A DNA stretch of 64,000 nt from G963674835 sp963674835 (GTDB lineage: Bacteria; Planctomycetota; Planctomycetia; Pirellulales; Thermoguttaceae): assembly GCA_963674835.2 (NCBI GenBank), contig CAXXKC010000003.1, positions 2,108,001 through 2,172,000 on the forward strand, read 5' to 3'. Both the position numbers and the translations under genes were made by a program. Below are positions 11,151-19,340 of the stretch, piece after piece (the stretch's first letter is position 1; each line of letters begins with the position of its first letter). The notes beneath the pieces are model-generated. The model did no database searches. It was not told the DNA's origin and saw only the letters and a list, made by a program, of their open reading frames with translations.

Positions 11151-11252
11151 GTGATCCGAGCCGTGAAGCGATTGCCGAGCCGGGGCTGGTTCCAGAACAG
11201 GCGATGCATTACCATCATTTGCGGATGCGAGGCGTAGTAGACCAAGGTCCCC

Positions 11253-11426
11253 ATGTCCAAGAACGTCCCGAAGACCGGCAAGAAGAACCGCCCGAAGACC
11301 GCCGTGAAGGGTAAACGCTACCTCTGCGCCAAGTGCCGGAAACGAAGCCCAAGACCTGTAATGACTCCGGCTCCATGGTATTGCCCGGCGTGTCTGAAAG
11401 AGACAGATGCTTCGGGAGACCGGTGA
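11253..11426 (+). CDS. Small zinc-ribbon protein (57 aa)
   Basis: ATG at 11253, stop TGA at 11424-11426. The product is basic at its N-terminus (MSKNVPKTGKKNRPK) and has two CxxC pairs, CAKC at 25-28 and CPAC at 44-47, which together could hold one zinc ion. It ends 9 bases before tspO and could be co-transcribed with it. I see no strong ribosome site. No function can be given; proteins of this size and make-up are often nucleic-acid binding or structural zinc ribbons (inference). The paired cysteine motifs in frame are the main reason to believe it is a real gene. Confidence 0.55.
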   Translation: MSKNVPKTGKKNRPKTAVKGKRYLCAKCRKRSPRPVMTPAPWYCPACLKETDASGDR

Positions 11427-11435
11427 GAGCATTGC

Positions 11436-11912
11436 ATGACCGTCAAACATCTTCTCGGTCTCATCGTCTTCCTGGTCATCTGCTTCGCCGCAGCGGGAAT
11501 CGGCGGGGCAATCACGACGCCTAAGATCGATAACTGGTACGCGACCCTGGCGAAGCCAGGCTGGAACCCTCCCAACTGGCTCTTCGGCCCTGTCTGGTCG
11601 GCGTTGTACTTCGGCATGGCCGTGGCGGCGTGGCTCGTCTGGCGGCGGGGAGGCTTCGCGGCTACTCGACTGCCATTGACTCTGTTCGGCGTTCAACTGG
11701 CCCTGAACGTCCTGTGGTCGTGCATCTTCTTCGGGCTTGAGAAGCCCGGGCTGGCATTTGTCGAGGTACTGATTCTGTGGGTCGCCATTGCCGCGACGAT
11801 GGCGGTGTTCTGGAGGCGGTCCACGGTGGCCGGAATCCTGTTTGTGCCCTACCTGGCCTGGGTCAGCTTTGCCGCTGCGTTGAATTTCGTGGTCTGGCGG
11901 CTGAATGGGTAG
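11436..11912 (+). CDS. tspO: TspO/MBR family tryptophan-rich sensory protein
   Basis: This 158-residue membrane protein spans the TspO/MBR family (PF03073) in full. Hallmarks are WYATLAKPGWNPPNWLFGPVW (about 29-49), the tryptophan-rich helices, NVLWSCIFFGLEKPG, and the C-terminal PYLAWVSFAAALNF. Five membrane helices are expected. Bacterial family members bind porphyrins and related ligands and affect stress and pigment responses; the ligand here is unknown. The gene sits 9 bases after a small zinc-ribbon gene and 5 bases before a HAD phosphatase gene, so the three probably form one transcript. The start is set by the family N-terminus and a weak purine-rich GGTGAGAG just upstream. Confidence 0.92.
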   Translation: MTVKHLLGLIVFLVICFAAAGIGGAITTPKIDNWYATLAKPGWNPPNWLFGPVWSALYFGMAVAAWLVWRRGGFAATRLPLTLFGVQLALNVLWSCIFFGLEKPGLAFVEVLILWVAIAATMAVFWRRSTVAGILFVPYLAWVSFAAALNFVVWRLNG

Positions 11913-11917
11913 CGGTC

Positions 11918-12562
11918 ATGTTCACGGTTCTCTGGGACAATGACGGCGTGTTGGTGGACACGGAGGGCCTCTACTTCCGCGCGACCCAGACCGTTCTTTC
12001 CACGGTCGGCATTCACCTGACGCCCGAGCAGTTCATCGACATCTCGCTGCGGGAAGGCCAAAGTACGTTCAAGTTGGCTGCCGAACAAGGCATCGCTGCT
12101 GAAAAGACCATCGGCCTTCGTGCCGAGCGTGACCGAATCTACGCCGGGTATCTGCAAACGGAGCCGTGCCTGATCGAAGGAGTTGAGGATGCCCTGCGGT
12201 CGCTGCATGGCCGGGTCCGCATGGGAGTCGTGACCAGTACCCGCCGCCAACACTTCGAGATCACGCACGCGAGGACCGGCCTGACAAAGTATCTCGATTT
12301 CGTCGTGACGCTGGAAGATTACGGGCACACGAAGCCGAATCCCGATCCCTACCTGACGGCAATCAGCCGATACGACCTGCAACGGGATCACTGCATCGTG
12401 GTCGAGGACTCGGAACGGGGGCTGGCAGCGGCACGCGCTGCCGGCTTGGGTTGTTTGATTGTCCGGACGGCATGGTCGAAGGACGGGGACTTTTCGGCAG
12501 CGTGTCGTGTGGTGGACAACCTGGCCGAGGTTGCTGAGGAAGTTCTGCGAAGGGCAATGTGA
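11918..12562 (+). CDS. HAD-superfamily phosphatase (phosphoglycolate / beta-phosphoglucomutase-like subgroup)
   Basis: This 214-residue cytosolic protein has the HAD motifs in order: WDNDGVLVDTE at 6-16 (nucleophile Asp7, acid Asp9), the Ser/Thr motif in VVTSTRRQHFE, the Lys motif in GHTKPNPDPYL, and VVEDSERGLAAARAAG with the metal-binding acidic pair. An alpha-helical cap lies between motifs I and II, as in subfamily IA. Likely substrates are small sugar phosphates or phosphoglycolate, but the sequence does not decide. The start is 5 bases after the tspO stop, so translation is probably coupled. Motif I has Trp-Asp-Asn-Asp in place of the more usual Phe-Asp-x-Asp, which keeps both catalytic Asp residues. 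Confidence 0.88.
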   Translation: MFTVLWDNDGVLVDTEGLYFRATQTVLSTVGIHLTPEQFIDISLREGQSTFKLAAEQGIAAEKTIGLRAERDRIYAGYLQTEPCLIEGVEDALRSLHGRVRMGVVTSTRRQHFEITHARTGLTKYLDFVVTLEDYGHTKPNPDPYLTAISRYDLQRDHCIVVEDSERGLAAARAAGLGCLIVRTAWSKDGDFSAACRVVDNLAEVAEEVLRRAM

Positions 12563-12840
12563 AATCGTCTGGCTCGTCCTGATGACCGTCTTTGGATCGA
12601 CCGCGTTGAGCACCGCGCCCGCCCGTTTACCGATCTCGCGGACCGAGTTGCCCGTTGAATAGGTGGACGGTGGGGATCTCGTATCGGCCTCGTTGGAGTT
12701 GAACACGGCCCTGTCCGCTCGGCTTCCGGGGGGCGCGGCCGGGAGTTGGGCAGAGTCGGGTGTCGGCCGGCCAAATGCGGTATATTGGGCTGCAGTCGTC
12801 TGGACATGTGATCGATTGGCACTTTGCGAGGAGATCAGAC

Positions 12841-14376
12841 ATGAACCGGCGTGACTTCTTGGCAACGGGACTGGCTGGTGTCGTCGTGGCCGCATCGGAC
12901 GGCCTTTGCTCGGTTCGAAAGGCGGCGGCGTCTGAAGCACTGGCGTCACTTGGCGACACGCTGCCCAGCCCCAATGAAACCCGGCTTCACGTGAAACCGG
13001 TGATGACCGATATCCTCCACTCCGACGTGTGGGAGGGGTCTTGCCGGTGGCAGTCGATCAGCCGGAGCGACGAGGCGAAGAACGCCAACGAGCGTTTCGC
13101 CTGGTGGTCCAAAGAGCTTCAAACGAAGGGGCTGGCCGGGTCGCCGGCGGTGAAGCTCCTGGAGCCGGTCCATATCACCTTCTCCGAGAACTTCACGATT
13201 TCGGCGGAGGAAATGAACAAGCTGGCACCGGACAGCAAAGCTACGGATGTCTATTACATCTTTCCGGCGGGATCGTCGATCGCGTCGTATGAAATCGGCA
13301 ACCGTTTCGGCAAGCCAATCGTGCTGAACGGTCTGGGATGCCGGAATGTGGACATTGCCGCGTACACGAGAGCCAAGGGGAATGAAGCTTTTGTAGCGGC
13401 CGATGGCGCCGACATGGCAAGGCAGCTGTCCTTGCTGCGGGCAAGGAAGGTGTTCCAGAATACTCGGGTACTGTTTCCCACGGATCGAGGACTACCAGCG
13501 TCGTGCTCGGTGGGGAGCATCTGGGATCTTGAAGGTCTGAAGAAGCGGCTGGGAGTCGTCGTCACGAAGACCTCCTATCAAGAGCTTATCGACGAGATGA
13601 AGCGAGTGCAGGCCGACGCGGCGGCGACGAGCCAGGCGCAGAAGGTGGCCGGAGCGTTGTTCCACAACGCACAGAAGTGCTATCTGGACGAGAAGTACGT
13701 CGTCAAGAGTCTGCAGTTCTACCAGACCATACGGCGATTGATGGCCCGTCACGACTCGAACGCCTTTACGATCGAGTGTTTTGAGTTGTGTTCGAGCAGG
13801 CTGCCCGAACAATGGCAGATCACGCCGTGTTTGATCCACGGGATGCTGAAAGACCTGGGGCACGCCGCTTCGTGCGAGGGTGATCTGGGGTCGCTGCTGG
13901 CGGTTCGGTTGTTGATGTCGGTGTCGGGCAAGTCGTGCCATCAGGGCAACTCAGATCCGAAGGGCGAGGGCACCTTCCGAATCAACCATAGCAATCCGGC
14001 CTTGAAGATGAACGGTTTCGATCAGCCCGATCTGCCTTATCAATTGGGCCGCTTCGTGTCCAAGGGCTGGGGGACCAAGTTCGTCGTCGACTTCATGAAC
14101 AATCCGGAGAAGACCGTTACCGTTGCCCGGGTGAGCCCCGATGCCGAGAGACTCCTGGTGTTGCGGGGCAAATTGGCCGGAGCGAGCGGCTGGGGTGAGG
14201 ACCTGCTTGGTTGTTCGGTGGAGGCGCTCATCCAACCGCCGAAGGATCGGCTGAGGGAGTTTTTGAAGAAACGACTGGACTACGGGAATCACCTTCAATG
14301 GGTCTATGGCGACTATGCCGAGGAGATGAGAGAGTTGGGAGAGATGCTGAAGTTGACGGTGGAGGTGATCGCTTGA
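12841..14376 (+). CDS. Tat-exported protein with a fucose-isomerase-like fold
   Basis: This 511-residue protein begins MNRRDFLATGLAG, a twin-arginine signal, behind GAGGAGA. The mature part resembles the L-fucose/L-arabinose isomerase fold: a Rossmann-like first half (DVYYIFPAGSSIASYEIGNRFGKPI), a central region with CSSRLPEQWQITPCLI and EGDLGSLLAVRLL, and a C-terminal HLQWVYGDYAEEMRELGEML that recalls the end of fucose isomerase. Family enzymes interconvert aldoses and ketoses with a divalent metal in the cytosol, so a Tat signal is unusual and suggests a role outside the inner membrane, perhaps in polysaccharide breakdown (inference). I could not confirm every metal ligand. It is not obviously in an operon; 278 bases separate it from the HAD gene. 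Confidence 0.7.
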   Translation: MNRRDFLATGLAGVVVAASDGLCSVRKAAASEALASLGDTLPSPNETRLHVKPVMTDILHSDVWEGSCRWQSISRSDEAKNANERFAWWSKELQTKGLAGSPAVKLLEPVHITFSENFTISAEEMNKLAPDSKATDVYYIFPAGSSIASYEIGNRFGKPIVLNGLGCRNVDIAAYTRAKGNEAFVAADGADMARQLSLLRARKVFQNTRVLFPTDRGLPASCSVGSIWDLEGLKKRLGVVVTKTSYQELIDEMKRVQADAAATSQAQKVAGALFHNAQKCYLDEKYVVKSLQFYQTIRRLMARHDSNAFTIECFELCSSRLPEQWQITPCLIHGMLKDLGHAASCEGDLGSLLAVRLLMSVSGKSCHQGNSDPKGEGTFRINHSNPALKMNGFDQPDLPYQLGRFVSKGWGTKFVVDFMNNPEKTVTVARVSPDAERLLVLRGKLAGASGWGEDLLGCSVEALIQPPKDRLREFLKKRLDYGNHLQWVYGDYAEEMRELGEMLKLTVEVIA

Positions 14377-14530
14377 CGCCTCTGGACGAGTCTGTGGGCG
14401 TCGGGTATGAGCGGAGGCGAGGTGGTCTGTCACGGAATCGTGTGTAGGGCGTCGATGGGCGCGCGGGGAAGACGATCGGTTTGACCGGACGGGGATTGGT
14501 GTTTGCGCTAGGCTTGCGAGGATTGAGAGT

Positions 14531-14575
14531 GCCCTCACCCCCGGCCCCTCTCTCGCATGGCGGGCGAGGGGAGGT
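14531..14575. repeat. Imperfect GC-rich hairpin
   Basis: CCCTCACCCCCGGCCCCTC followed by a GCGAGGGGAGG arm forms an imperfect stem. It lies in the 295-bp gap between the isomerase-like gene and the phosphoesterase gene. Similar C-rich/G-rich hairpins recur in many bacterial genomes; it may end the upstream transcript. Confidence 0.4.
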
Positions 14576-14671
14576 GGAGTGGGGTGTTTCTGATGTGGCA
14601 CGGCCGGGGGCGGCCGTGCGGTGGGCATATTCTGGCTTGTCGATCGCCGGGCCATCGAAGAAGATTGAGAG

Positions 14672-15742
14672 ATGGACTGGCTGGTGCTGTTGTATAACGC
14701 CGTCATGCTGGGCGTTGATGCCGCTGCGGGAGTTTACCTTTGGCGGCGGAGGACCGTGCCGGCGTGGCTGGTCGCGACGACTGCGGCTGGCGTGGGCGCG
14801 GTTCTGTTGGCCGTGTTGCTGGGGCTGGCCGGCCGGGGTTTCACGGTGGTTCTGCTGGCCGCCTACGGCCTGTTCGTGCACGGGTCGCTGGGCATGCTGC
14901 TCAGCGCGTGGATCCTTTGGCCCGCCAGGCGCGGTGCGGCGACGGTGGCGGGCGCGATCGCCGCGGTATTGATCGCCGTGGGCGTCGACGGGTTTCTCAT
15001 CGAGCCGTATCAACTCGACGTGACGCGGTATCGGATCGTCAGCGACAGGGTCGAACGGCCGACGCGCATCGTGGTGGTCGCCGACCTGCAGACCGACAAG
15101 ATCGGGGCTTACGAGACGGACGTGCTGCGCGAGGTGATGTGGCAGAAGCCCGACTTGATTCTGCTGGCCGGCGATTACTCGGGCGAGGTGGGCGATGCGC
15201 AGGAGCGGCTTTGGGCGTCGGCAAATACGTTCATGCGGCGGATCCAGTTCGCGGCGCCTATGGGGGTGTTCGCGATTCGCGGGAATTGCGACGGCGAGGG
15301 ATGGGAGGCGATCGTGAAGGGATTGCCGGCCAAGGCAGTGGAGCATACCCAGACGTTCGACCTGGGAGGGTTGTGGCTGACTTGTTTGTCGCTCCGCGAT
15401 TCGCTGAATACGGATTTGAAGGTTGCTCGGCCGACGTCGGCGGAGTTTCACGTGGTGATGGGACATTCGCCGAACTTCGCGCTGGGAGCGGTGGACGGCG
15501 ACTTGCTATTGGCCGGGCACACGCACGGCGGCCAGGTCCGTTTGCCGTGGATCGGCCCGTTGCTGACGCTTTCGAAGGTTCCGCGCGCGTGGGCGGCGGG
15601 TATGACGGAGTTGACGGGCGGGCGGAGGCTGATCGTGTCGCGCGGCATCGGCATGGAACGCGATCGTGCGCCGCTGGTGCGGTTTCTGTGTCGGCCGCAG
15701 TTGGTCGTGATCGATCTGGTGCCGGGATCTCCGCAGGAGTAG
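14672..15742 (+). CDS. Membrane-anchored metallophosphoesterase (YkuE-like)
   Basis: The protein has 356 residues. The first 110 form about four hydrophobic segments; the rest is a calcineurin-like phosphoesterase. Metal-binding blocks are ADLQTD (about 137-142), LAGDYS (about 164-169), GNCD (in place of GNHD), GHSPN and GHTHGGQ. Relatives act on phospholipids or UDP-sugar lipids at the membrane, as with YkuE and LpxG; the substrate here is unknown. The change of His to Cys in the GNHD block is uncommon, because that His normally protonates the leaving group. The gene ends directly before the archaemetzincin ATG with no spacer, so the two are co-transcribed. Confidence 0.85.
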   Translation: MDWLVLLYNAVMLGVDAAAGVYLWRRRTVPAWLVATTAAGVGAVLLAVLLGLAGRGFTVVLLAAYGLFVHGSLGMLLSAWILWPARRGAATVAGAIAAVLIAVGVDGFLIEPYQLDVTRYRIVSDRVERPTRIVVVADLQTDKIGAYETDVLREVMWQKPDLILLAGDYSGEVGDAQERLWASANTFMRRIQFAAPMGVFAIRGNCDGEGWEAIVKGLPAKAVEHTQTFDLGGLWLTCLSLRDSLNTDLKVARPTSAEFHVVMGHSPNFALGAVDGDLLLAGHTHGGQVRLPWIGPLLTLSKVPRAWAAGMTELTGGRRLIVSRGIGMERDRAPLVRFLCRPQLVVIDLVPGSPQE

Positions 15743-16690
15743 ATGCCGATGACATGTCGCGCGTGTTGCGAGTCGTTGTACCGGCGATTGCCGATCGGGA
15801 GCGGGGCGATCGTGGTGCTGGCGGTCGTGCTGTCGGCGGTTGTGGGGCGGGGCGCCGAGACGGCCGCGCCTTCGCCTTTCGATCGGCTGATCCCGCTACA
15901 TCGGAAGCTGGGACCGCCGGCGCCGGGCGAGTGGTTGGCGGTGCATGCCGAGCGGGGACAATCCTATCGGCAGTACGTGCAGGGTGACCCGCGAAAACCG
16001 GATCGGAAGCGGCGGGTGATCTACGTGCAGCCGTTGGGCGATTTTACGCGGAACCAGCGCGAGATCGTCCAGCGGACGGCGAAGTTCATGGAGATCTACT
16101 TCGGGCTGCGGGTGAAGATCCTGGAAGACCTGCCGCTGTGGACCATTCCGGCCAAGGCGCGGCGGGTGCATCCGACGTGGGGCGACAAGCAGATTCTCTC
16201 GACGTACGTGCTGGACGAGGTGCTCCGGCCACGGCTGCCGGACGACGCGGTGGCGTTGATCGCTTTCACGGCATCGGACCTGTGGCCGGGGGAGGACTGG
16301 AATTTCGTGTTCGGGCAGGCGTCGCTGAGGGAGCGGGTGGGCGTGTGGTCGATCTATCGGAACGGCGACCCGGACACGGATGGCGACGCGTTTCGGCTTT
16401 GTCTGCGGCGGACGCTGCGAACGGCTACGCACGAGACGGCGCACATGCTGTCGATGGCGCACTGCATCTACTATGAGTGCAACATGTGCGGAAGCAATCA
16501 CCGTGCGGAGGCCGATCGGTATCCGCTGGCGCTTTGCCCGGTGTGCCTGGCCAAGCTGTGCTGGGCGACGGGGATGGATCCGCGCGACCGTTATCGGCGG
16601 CTGGCGGAGTTCTTCGACGAGAACGGATTGGGGGCGGAGCGGGACTTCTGCCGGAAGTCGCTGGCGGCGTTGGAAGGCGGGCCGAAGTAG
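15743..16690 (+). CDS. Archaemetzincin-family zinc peptidase (M54)
   Basis: This 315-residue protein carries the full M54 signature near residue 233: HETAHMLSMAHC, then YYECNMCGSNHRAEAD and LCPVCLAKL. The three His residues hold the catalytic zinc, Glu is the base, and the following four Cys (C.ECNMC and CPVC) hold a second, structural zinc. The N-terminus has a hydrophobic segment (about 17-36, IGSGAIVVLAVVLSAVVG), so the peptidase is probably exported or anchored, unlike the cytosolic archaeal enzymes. The family position three residues after the first His-Glu pair is Leu-Ser rather than Gly. It starts on the base after the phosphoesterase stop; a second ATG lies two codons in. Confidence 0.88.
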   Translation: MPMTCRACCESLYRRLPIGSGAIVVLAVVLSAVVGRGAETAAPSPFDRLIPLHRKLGPPAPGEWLAVHAERGQSYRQYVQGDPRKPDRKRRVIYVQPLGDFTRNQREIVQRTAKFMEIYFGLRVKILEDLPLWTIPAKARRVHPTWGDKQILSTYVLDEVLRPRLPDDAVALIAFTASDLWPGEDWNFVFGQASLRERVGVWSIYRNGDPDTDGDAFRLCLRRTLRTATHETAHMLSMAHCIYYECNMCGSNHRAEADRYPLALCPVCLAKLCWATGMDPRDRYRRLAEFFDENGLGAERDFCRKSLAALEGGPK

Positions 16691-16727
16691 GCGAGGGTTG
16701 CCTGGACCGCCGGAAGCCGCGGCGGGC

Positions 16728-19016
16728 TCATTTGTCACGGAGATTCAGGTCCATATCGGCTTTGTCGCCGCGAACGACCAGGTCCAAGCCCGAGGTGTTG
16801 AAGCTACGGTATTTCTCGGGAATGGGGGTGGCGCGGAGGAGCTTGACGTCGTCGCCGGGCGGAACGGCGATTTGCTGTTCGGGCTTGGTGTGGATGACGA
16901 ACTTCGTGCCGGCGGCGTCGGTCTGCTCGTCGACGGGCGTGCCGGTTGGCATGAAGGCGAGCACCTTCTCAATGGCGCCATCGCTGCCTGGCTTGAGACG
17001 TACGACGTAGTCGAAGGCGGGCTCGATGCGCACCTGGTACTTGGTGCCAGCGGGGGCTCCGCCGGCCATCTGGGTCGTGCCGACCGCGTACTCGCCTGAG
17101 GTTCCGGTGGAGACCTGGGCGTCGAGGAGCGGATCGTTGGTTTGGAAATGGACTTCGGCACCAGTGACGGCGCGGCCGTCGAGGGTGACGATGCCAGAGA
17201 GCGGATAGTAGGTTTCGTCGCTGGAGAAGCCGATGTAGAGGCCGACCATCGTGGCGACGAGTAGGAAGGCGGCCACGCGGAAATCGAGTAGCCCACGCCA
17301 AGTCGTTTCGCTGCGTCGCAGGGCATCCCAGGGCTTCTTCCATACGAGCGACTCGCTCTGGTCGGTGTGATCGTGGGGATAGATGAGCGAGACGACGATG
17401 AGGAAGACCGATTCGGCGACGAAGAGGAGGAACGCCATGAGTAGGCTGTTGATGGCGAGGACGTCGGCCAGCAGGCCGCCAGGCGGGACATGGATGATAT
17501 TGGCGCTGGAGAGAACCTTGAGCAGCGAGATGGCCAGCCCGACCACGGGGCCGCCGATGAGGGTCCAGAGGGCGGCCTTGGACGAGGCGCGTCGCCAGAA
17601 GATACCCCAGAGGAAGACGACGGCTGTGGGCGGGGCTACGCCGGGAAACATGTCGACCATGGCCTGGAAGATGGTCGTGTCGGACCGGGCCAGGGCCATC
17701 GACCAGGCGATGGCGACGAACATGGCCACGAAGGTCGCCATGCGGCCGACCCAGACGAGCTGCTTGTCGTCGACGTTGGGTTTCCACCGTTTGTAGATAT
17801 CGTAGCTGACGAGCGTGGCTATGGAGTTCAAGGCGCCGGAGACCGTGCTCATGAGGGCGGCGAGCATGGCGGCGATGACGATTCCCTGCATGCCGGGCCA
17901 GAGCATGACGTTGATCATGTGGGTGTAAGCGCGCTCGGTGAGAGGCGAGCCTTGGCCGTCGGTGGGCAGAGGCGGAATGGTGCCTTTGTTGACGAGGGCG
18001 AGACAGATGACGCCGGGCAGAACGAAGAGGAAGACGGGGAGAATCTTGATGAAACCGGCGAAGAGCGGGCCGAGCCGAGCGTGGTTTTCGTCCTTAGCGC
18101 CGAGGACGCGTTGGACGATCGTTTGGTCGGTACACCAGTACCAGACGCCCAAGACGGGATAACCGAGAAAGACGGCGTACCAGGTGATGCCGGTGGGATC
18201 GTTCGAAGAGCGGAGGATGGAGAGGTTGACGGGATGGACGTGGGTGCGGAGCTCGGACCAGCCGCCGACCATGTGGAATCCGATGGCCGTGATGCAAACG
18301 GCGCCGGCCAGGAGGACGATCGTTTGGATCGATTCGGTGAGGACGACCGCCAGCAGGCCGCCAACGATCGTGTAGATTGCCGTGACGCCGCAGAGGCCGA
18401 CGATGGTCCACAGGTGATACTGCTCGGGGTTCTCGACGCCCATCGACGGAAGCACGGTGCCTTCGAGCACGATGGCGCCTGTGTGAAGCGAGAAGCCGAT
18501 GTGAACGACGATCGCCGAGAAGATGGAGAGGAGAGCGAGGAAGTCGCGGCAGCCACGGCTGTAGCGTTTTTCCATGAAGTCGGGGAGCGTGGCGACTCGC
18601 GACTGCAGGTAGAACGGCGCGAAGAACAGGGCGAGGATGACCAGGGTGAAGGCGGCCATCCACTCGAAGTTGCCGTAGGTCAGGCCGGAGGTGTAGCCGT
18701 TCTGGGCGAAGCTGACGAGGTGGAGGGTGGAGATGTTCGTGGCGAAGAGGGCCAGTCCGATCACGGGCCAGGAGAGCGATTTGCCGGCGAGGAAGTAGCC
18801 GCTGCCGTCGGTACCGGTGCGTCGCGTGCCGGCCCAGCATCCCAGGGCGACGATGCCGATGAGATAGATGAAGATGATGGCCAAGTCCAAGGGGCTGGTT
18901 TTGACGGACGTGGCGGAGGCATGGGATAGGGCTCCGCCCGATTCGGCGGCCTGTGCTGCGGTTGCCACGGTCAGCAGGGAGACGGCCACAAGCAGGGCCA
19001 GCGATCGTCGGAGCAT
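16728..19016 (-). CDS. Sodium/solute symporter fused to a carboxypeptidase-regulatory-like domain
   Basis: The protein has 762 residues. A signal peptide (MLRRSLALLVAVSLL...AAQA) is followed by a sodium:solute symporter of the SSS family with 13 or more membrane helices (about 45-615); SGYFLAGKSLSWPVIGLALF and the later STVSGALNSIATL are family hallmarks. The last 120 residues (from YYPLSGIVTLDGRAVTGAEV) form a beta-sandwich of the carboxypeptidase-regulatory type, common as a separate lipoprotein in planctomycetes. The transported solute cannot be told; SGLT-like members carry sugars, and sugar kinase genes lie divergently nearby. The start at 19016 is chosen because the signal peptide begins there; the frame stays open far upstream across cysK by chance. 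Confidence 0.85.
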   Translation of the reverse strand: MLRRSLALLVAVSLLTVATAAQAAESGGALSHASATSVKTSPLDLAIIFIYLIGIVALGCWAGTRRTGTDGSGYFLAGKSLSWPVIGLALFATNISTLHLVSFAQNGYTSGLTYGNFEWMAAFTLVILALFFAPFYLQSRVATLPDFMEKRYSRGCRDFLALLSIFSAIVVHIGFSLHTGAIVLEGTVLPSMGVENPEQYHLWTIVGLCGVTAIYTIVGGLLAVVLTESIQTIVLLAGAVCITAIGFHMVGGWSELRTHVHPVNLSILRSSNDPTGITWYAVFLGYPVLGVWYWCTDQTIVQRVLGAKDENHARLGPLFAGFIKILPVFLFVLPGVICLALVNKGTIPPLPTDGQGSPLTERAYTHMINVMLWPGMQGIVIAAMLAALMSTVSGALNSIATLVSYDIYKRWKPNVDDKQLVWVGRMATFVAMFVAIAWSMALARSDTTIFQAMVDMFPGVAPPTAVVFLWGIFWRRASSKAALWTLIGGPVVGLAISLLKVLSSANIIHVPPGGLLADVLAINSLLMAFLLFVAESVFLIVVSLIYPHDHTDQSESLVWKKPWDALRRSETTWRGLLDFRVAAFLLVATMVGLYIGFSSDETYYPLSGIVTLDGRAVTGAEVHFQTNDPLLDAQVSTGTSGEYAVGTTQMAGGAPAGTKYQVRIEPAFDYVVRLKPGSDGAIEKVLAFMPTGTPVDEQTDAAGTKFVIHTKPEQQIAVPPGDDVKLLRATPIPEKYRSFNTSGLDLVVRGDKADMDLNLRDK

Positions 19017-19340
19017 GGGGCCTGTACCTTTACGAGGAGCGGGCTTCAGGAGAGACCAGCCGGGGAACTTCGGATGTTCCAGGGAGGCTTGCAGTTGCGA
19101 AGAATTTGAGGGTATCAGATGGGATCGGCCGCAGCAAGTCGTTGTGGGCATCGCCTCGACGAGCGAAGCGGGAGATGTCGCGCGGGGAATGAGCGGGCCG
19201 ACTGGGATGCCCCGTAAACTCTCCCTCGACAGGGGGCTTCCCGACAATCGGAAGCGCCACTGACTCTGAGGAAGGGGCATGGTATAACGGTGGTTTGTGT
19301 GTTTTCTGCCATCGTATTCCTGCGCTGTCAGGCTGCCAAC
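19017..19340. other. Divergent intergenic region between the symporter and cysK
   Basis: This 324-bp region should hold two divergent promoters. I see no clear -35/-10 pair, operator palindrome or riboswitch. Confidence 0.4.

Larger units (their letters stand above)
9887..11252. other. Gene-poor stretch (about 1.4 kb)
   Basis: No open frame here looks like a protein gene on either strand; the short frames present have no recognisable motif or good ribosome site. The stretch holds a terminator-like hairpin (10659-10690), a perfect inverted repeat (10803-10838) and a partial copy of the dispersed palindromic repeat (11104-11150). With the transposase remnant on one side it looks like a graveyard of mobile DNA (inference). 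Confidence 0.5.
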
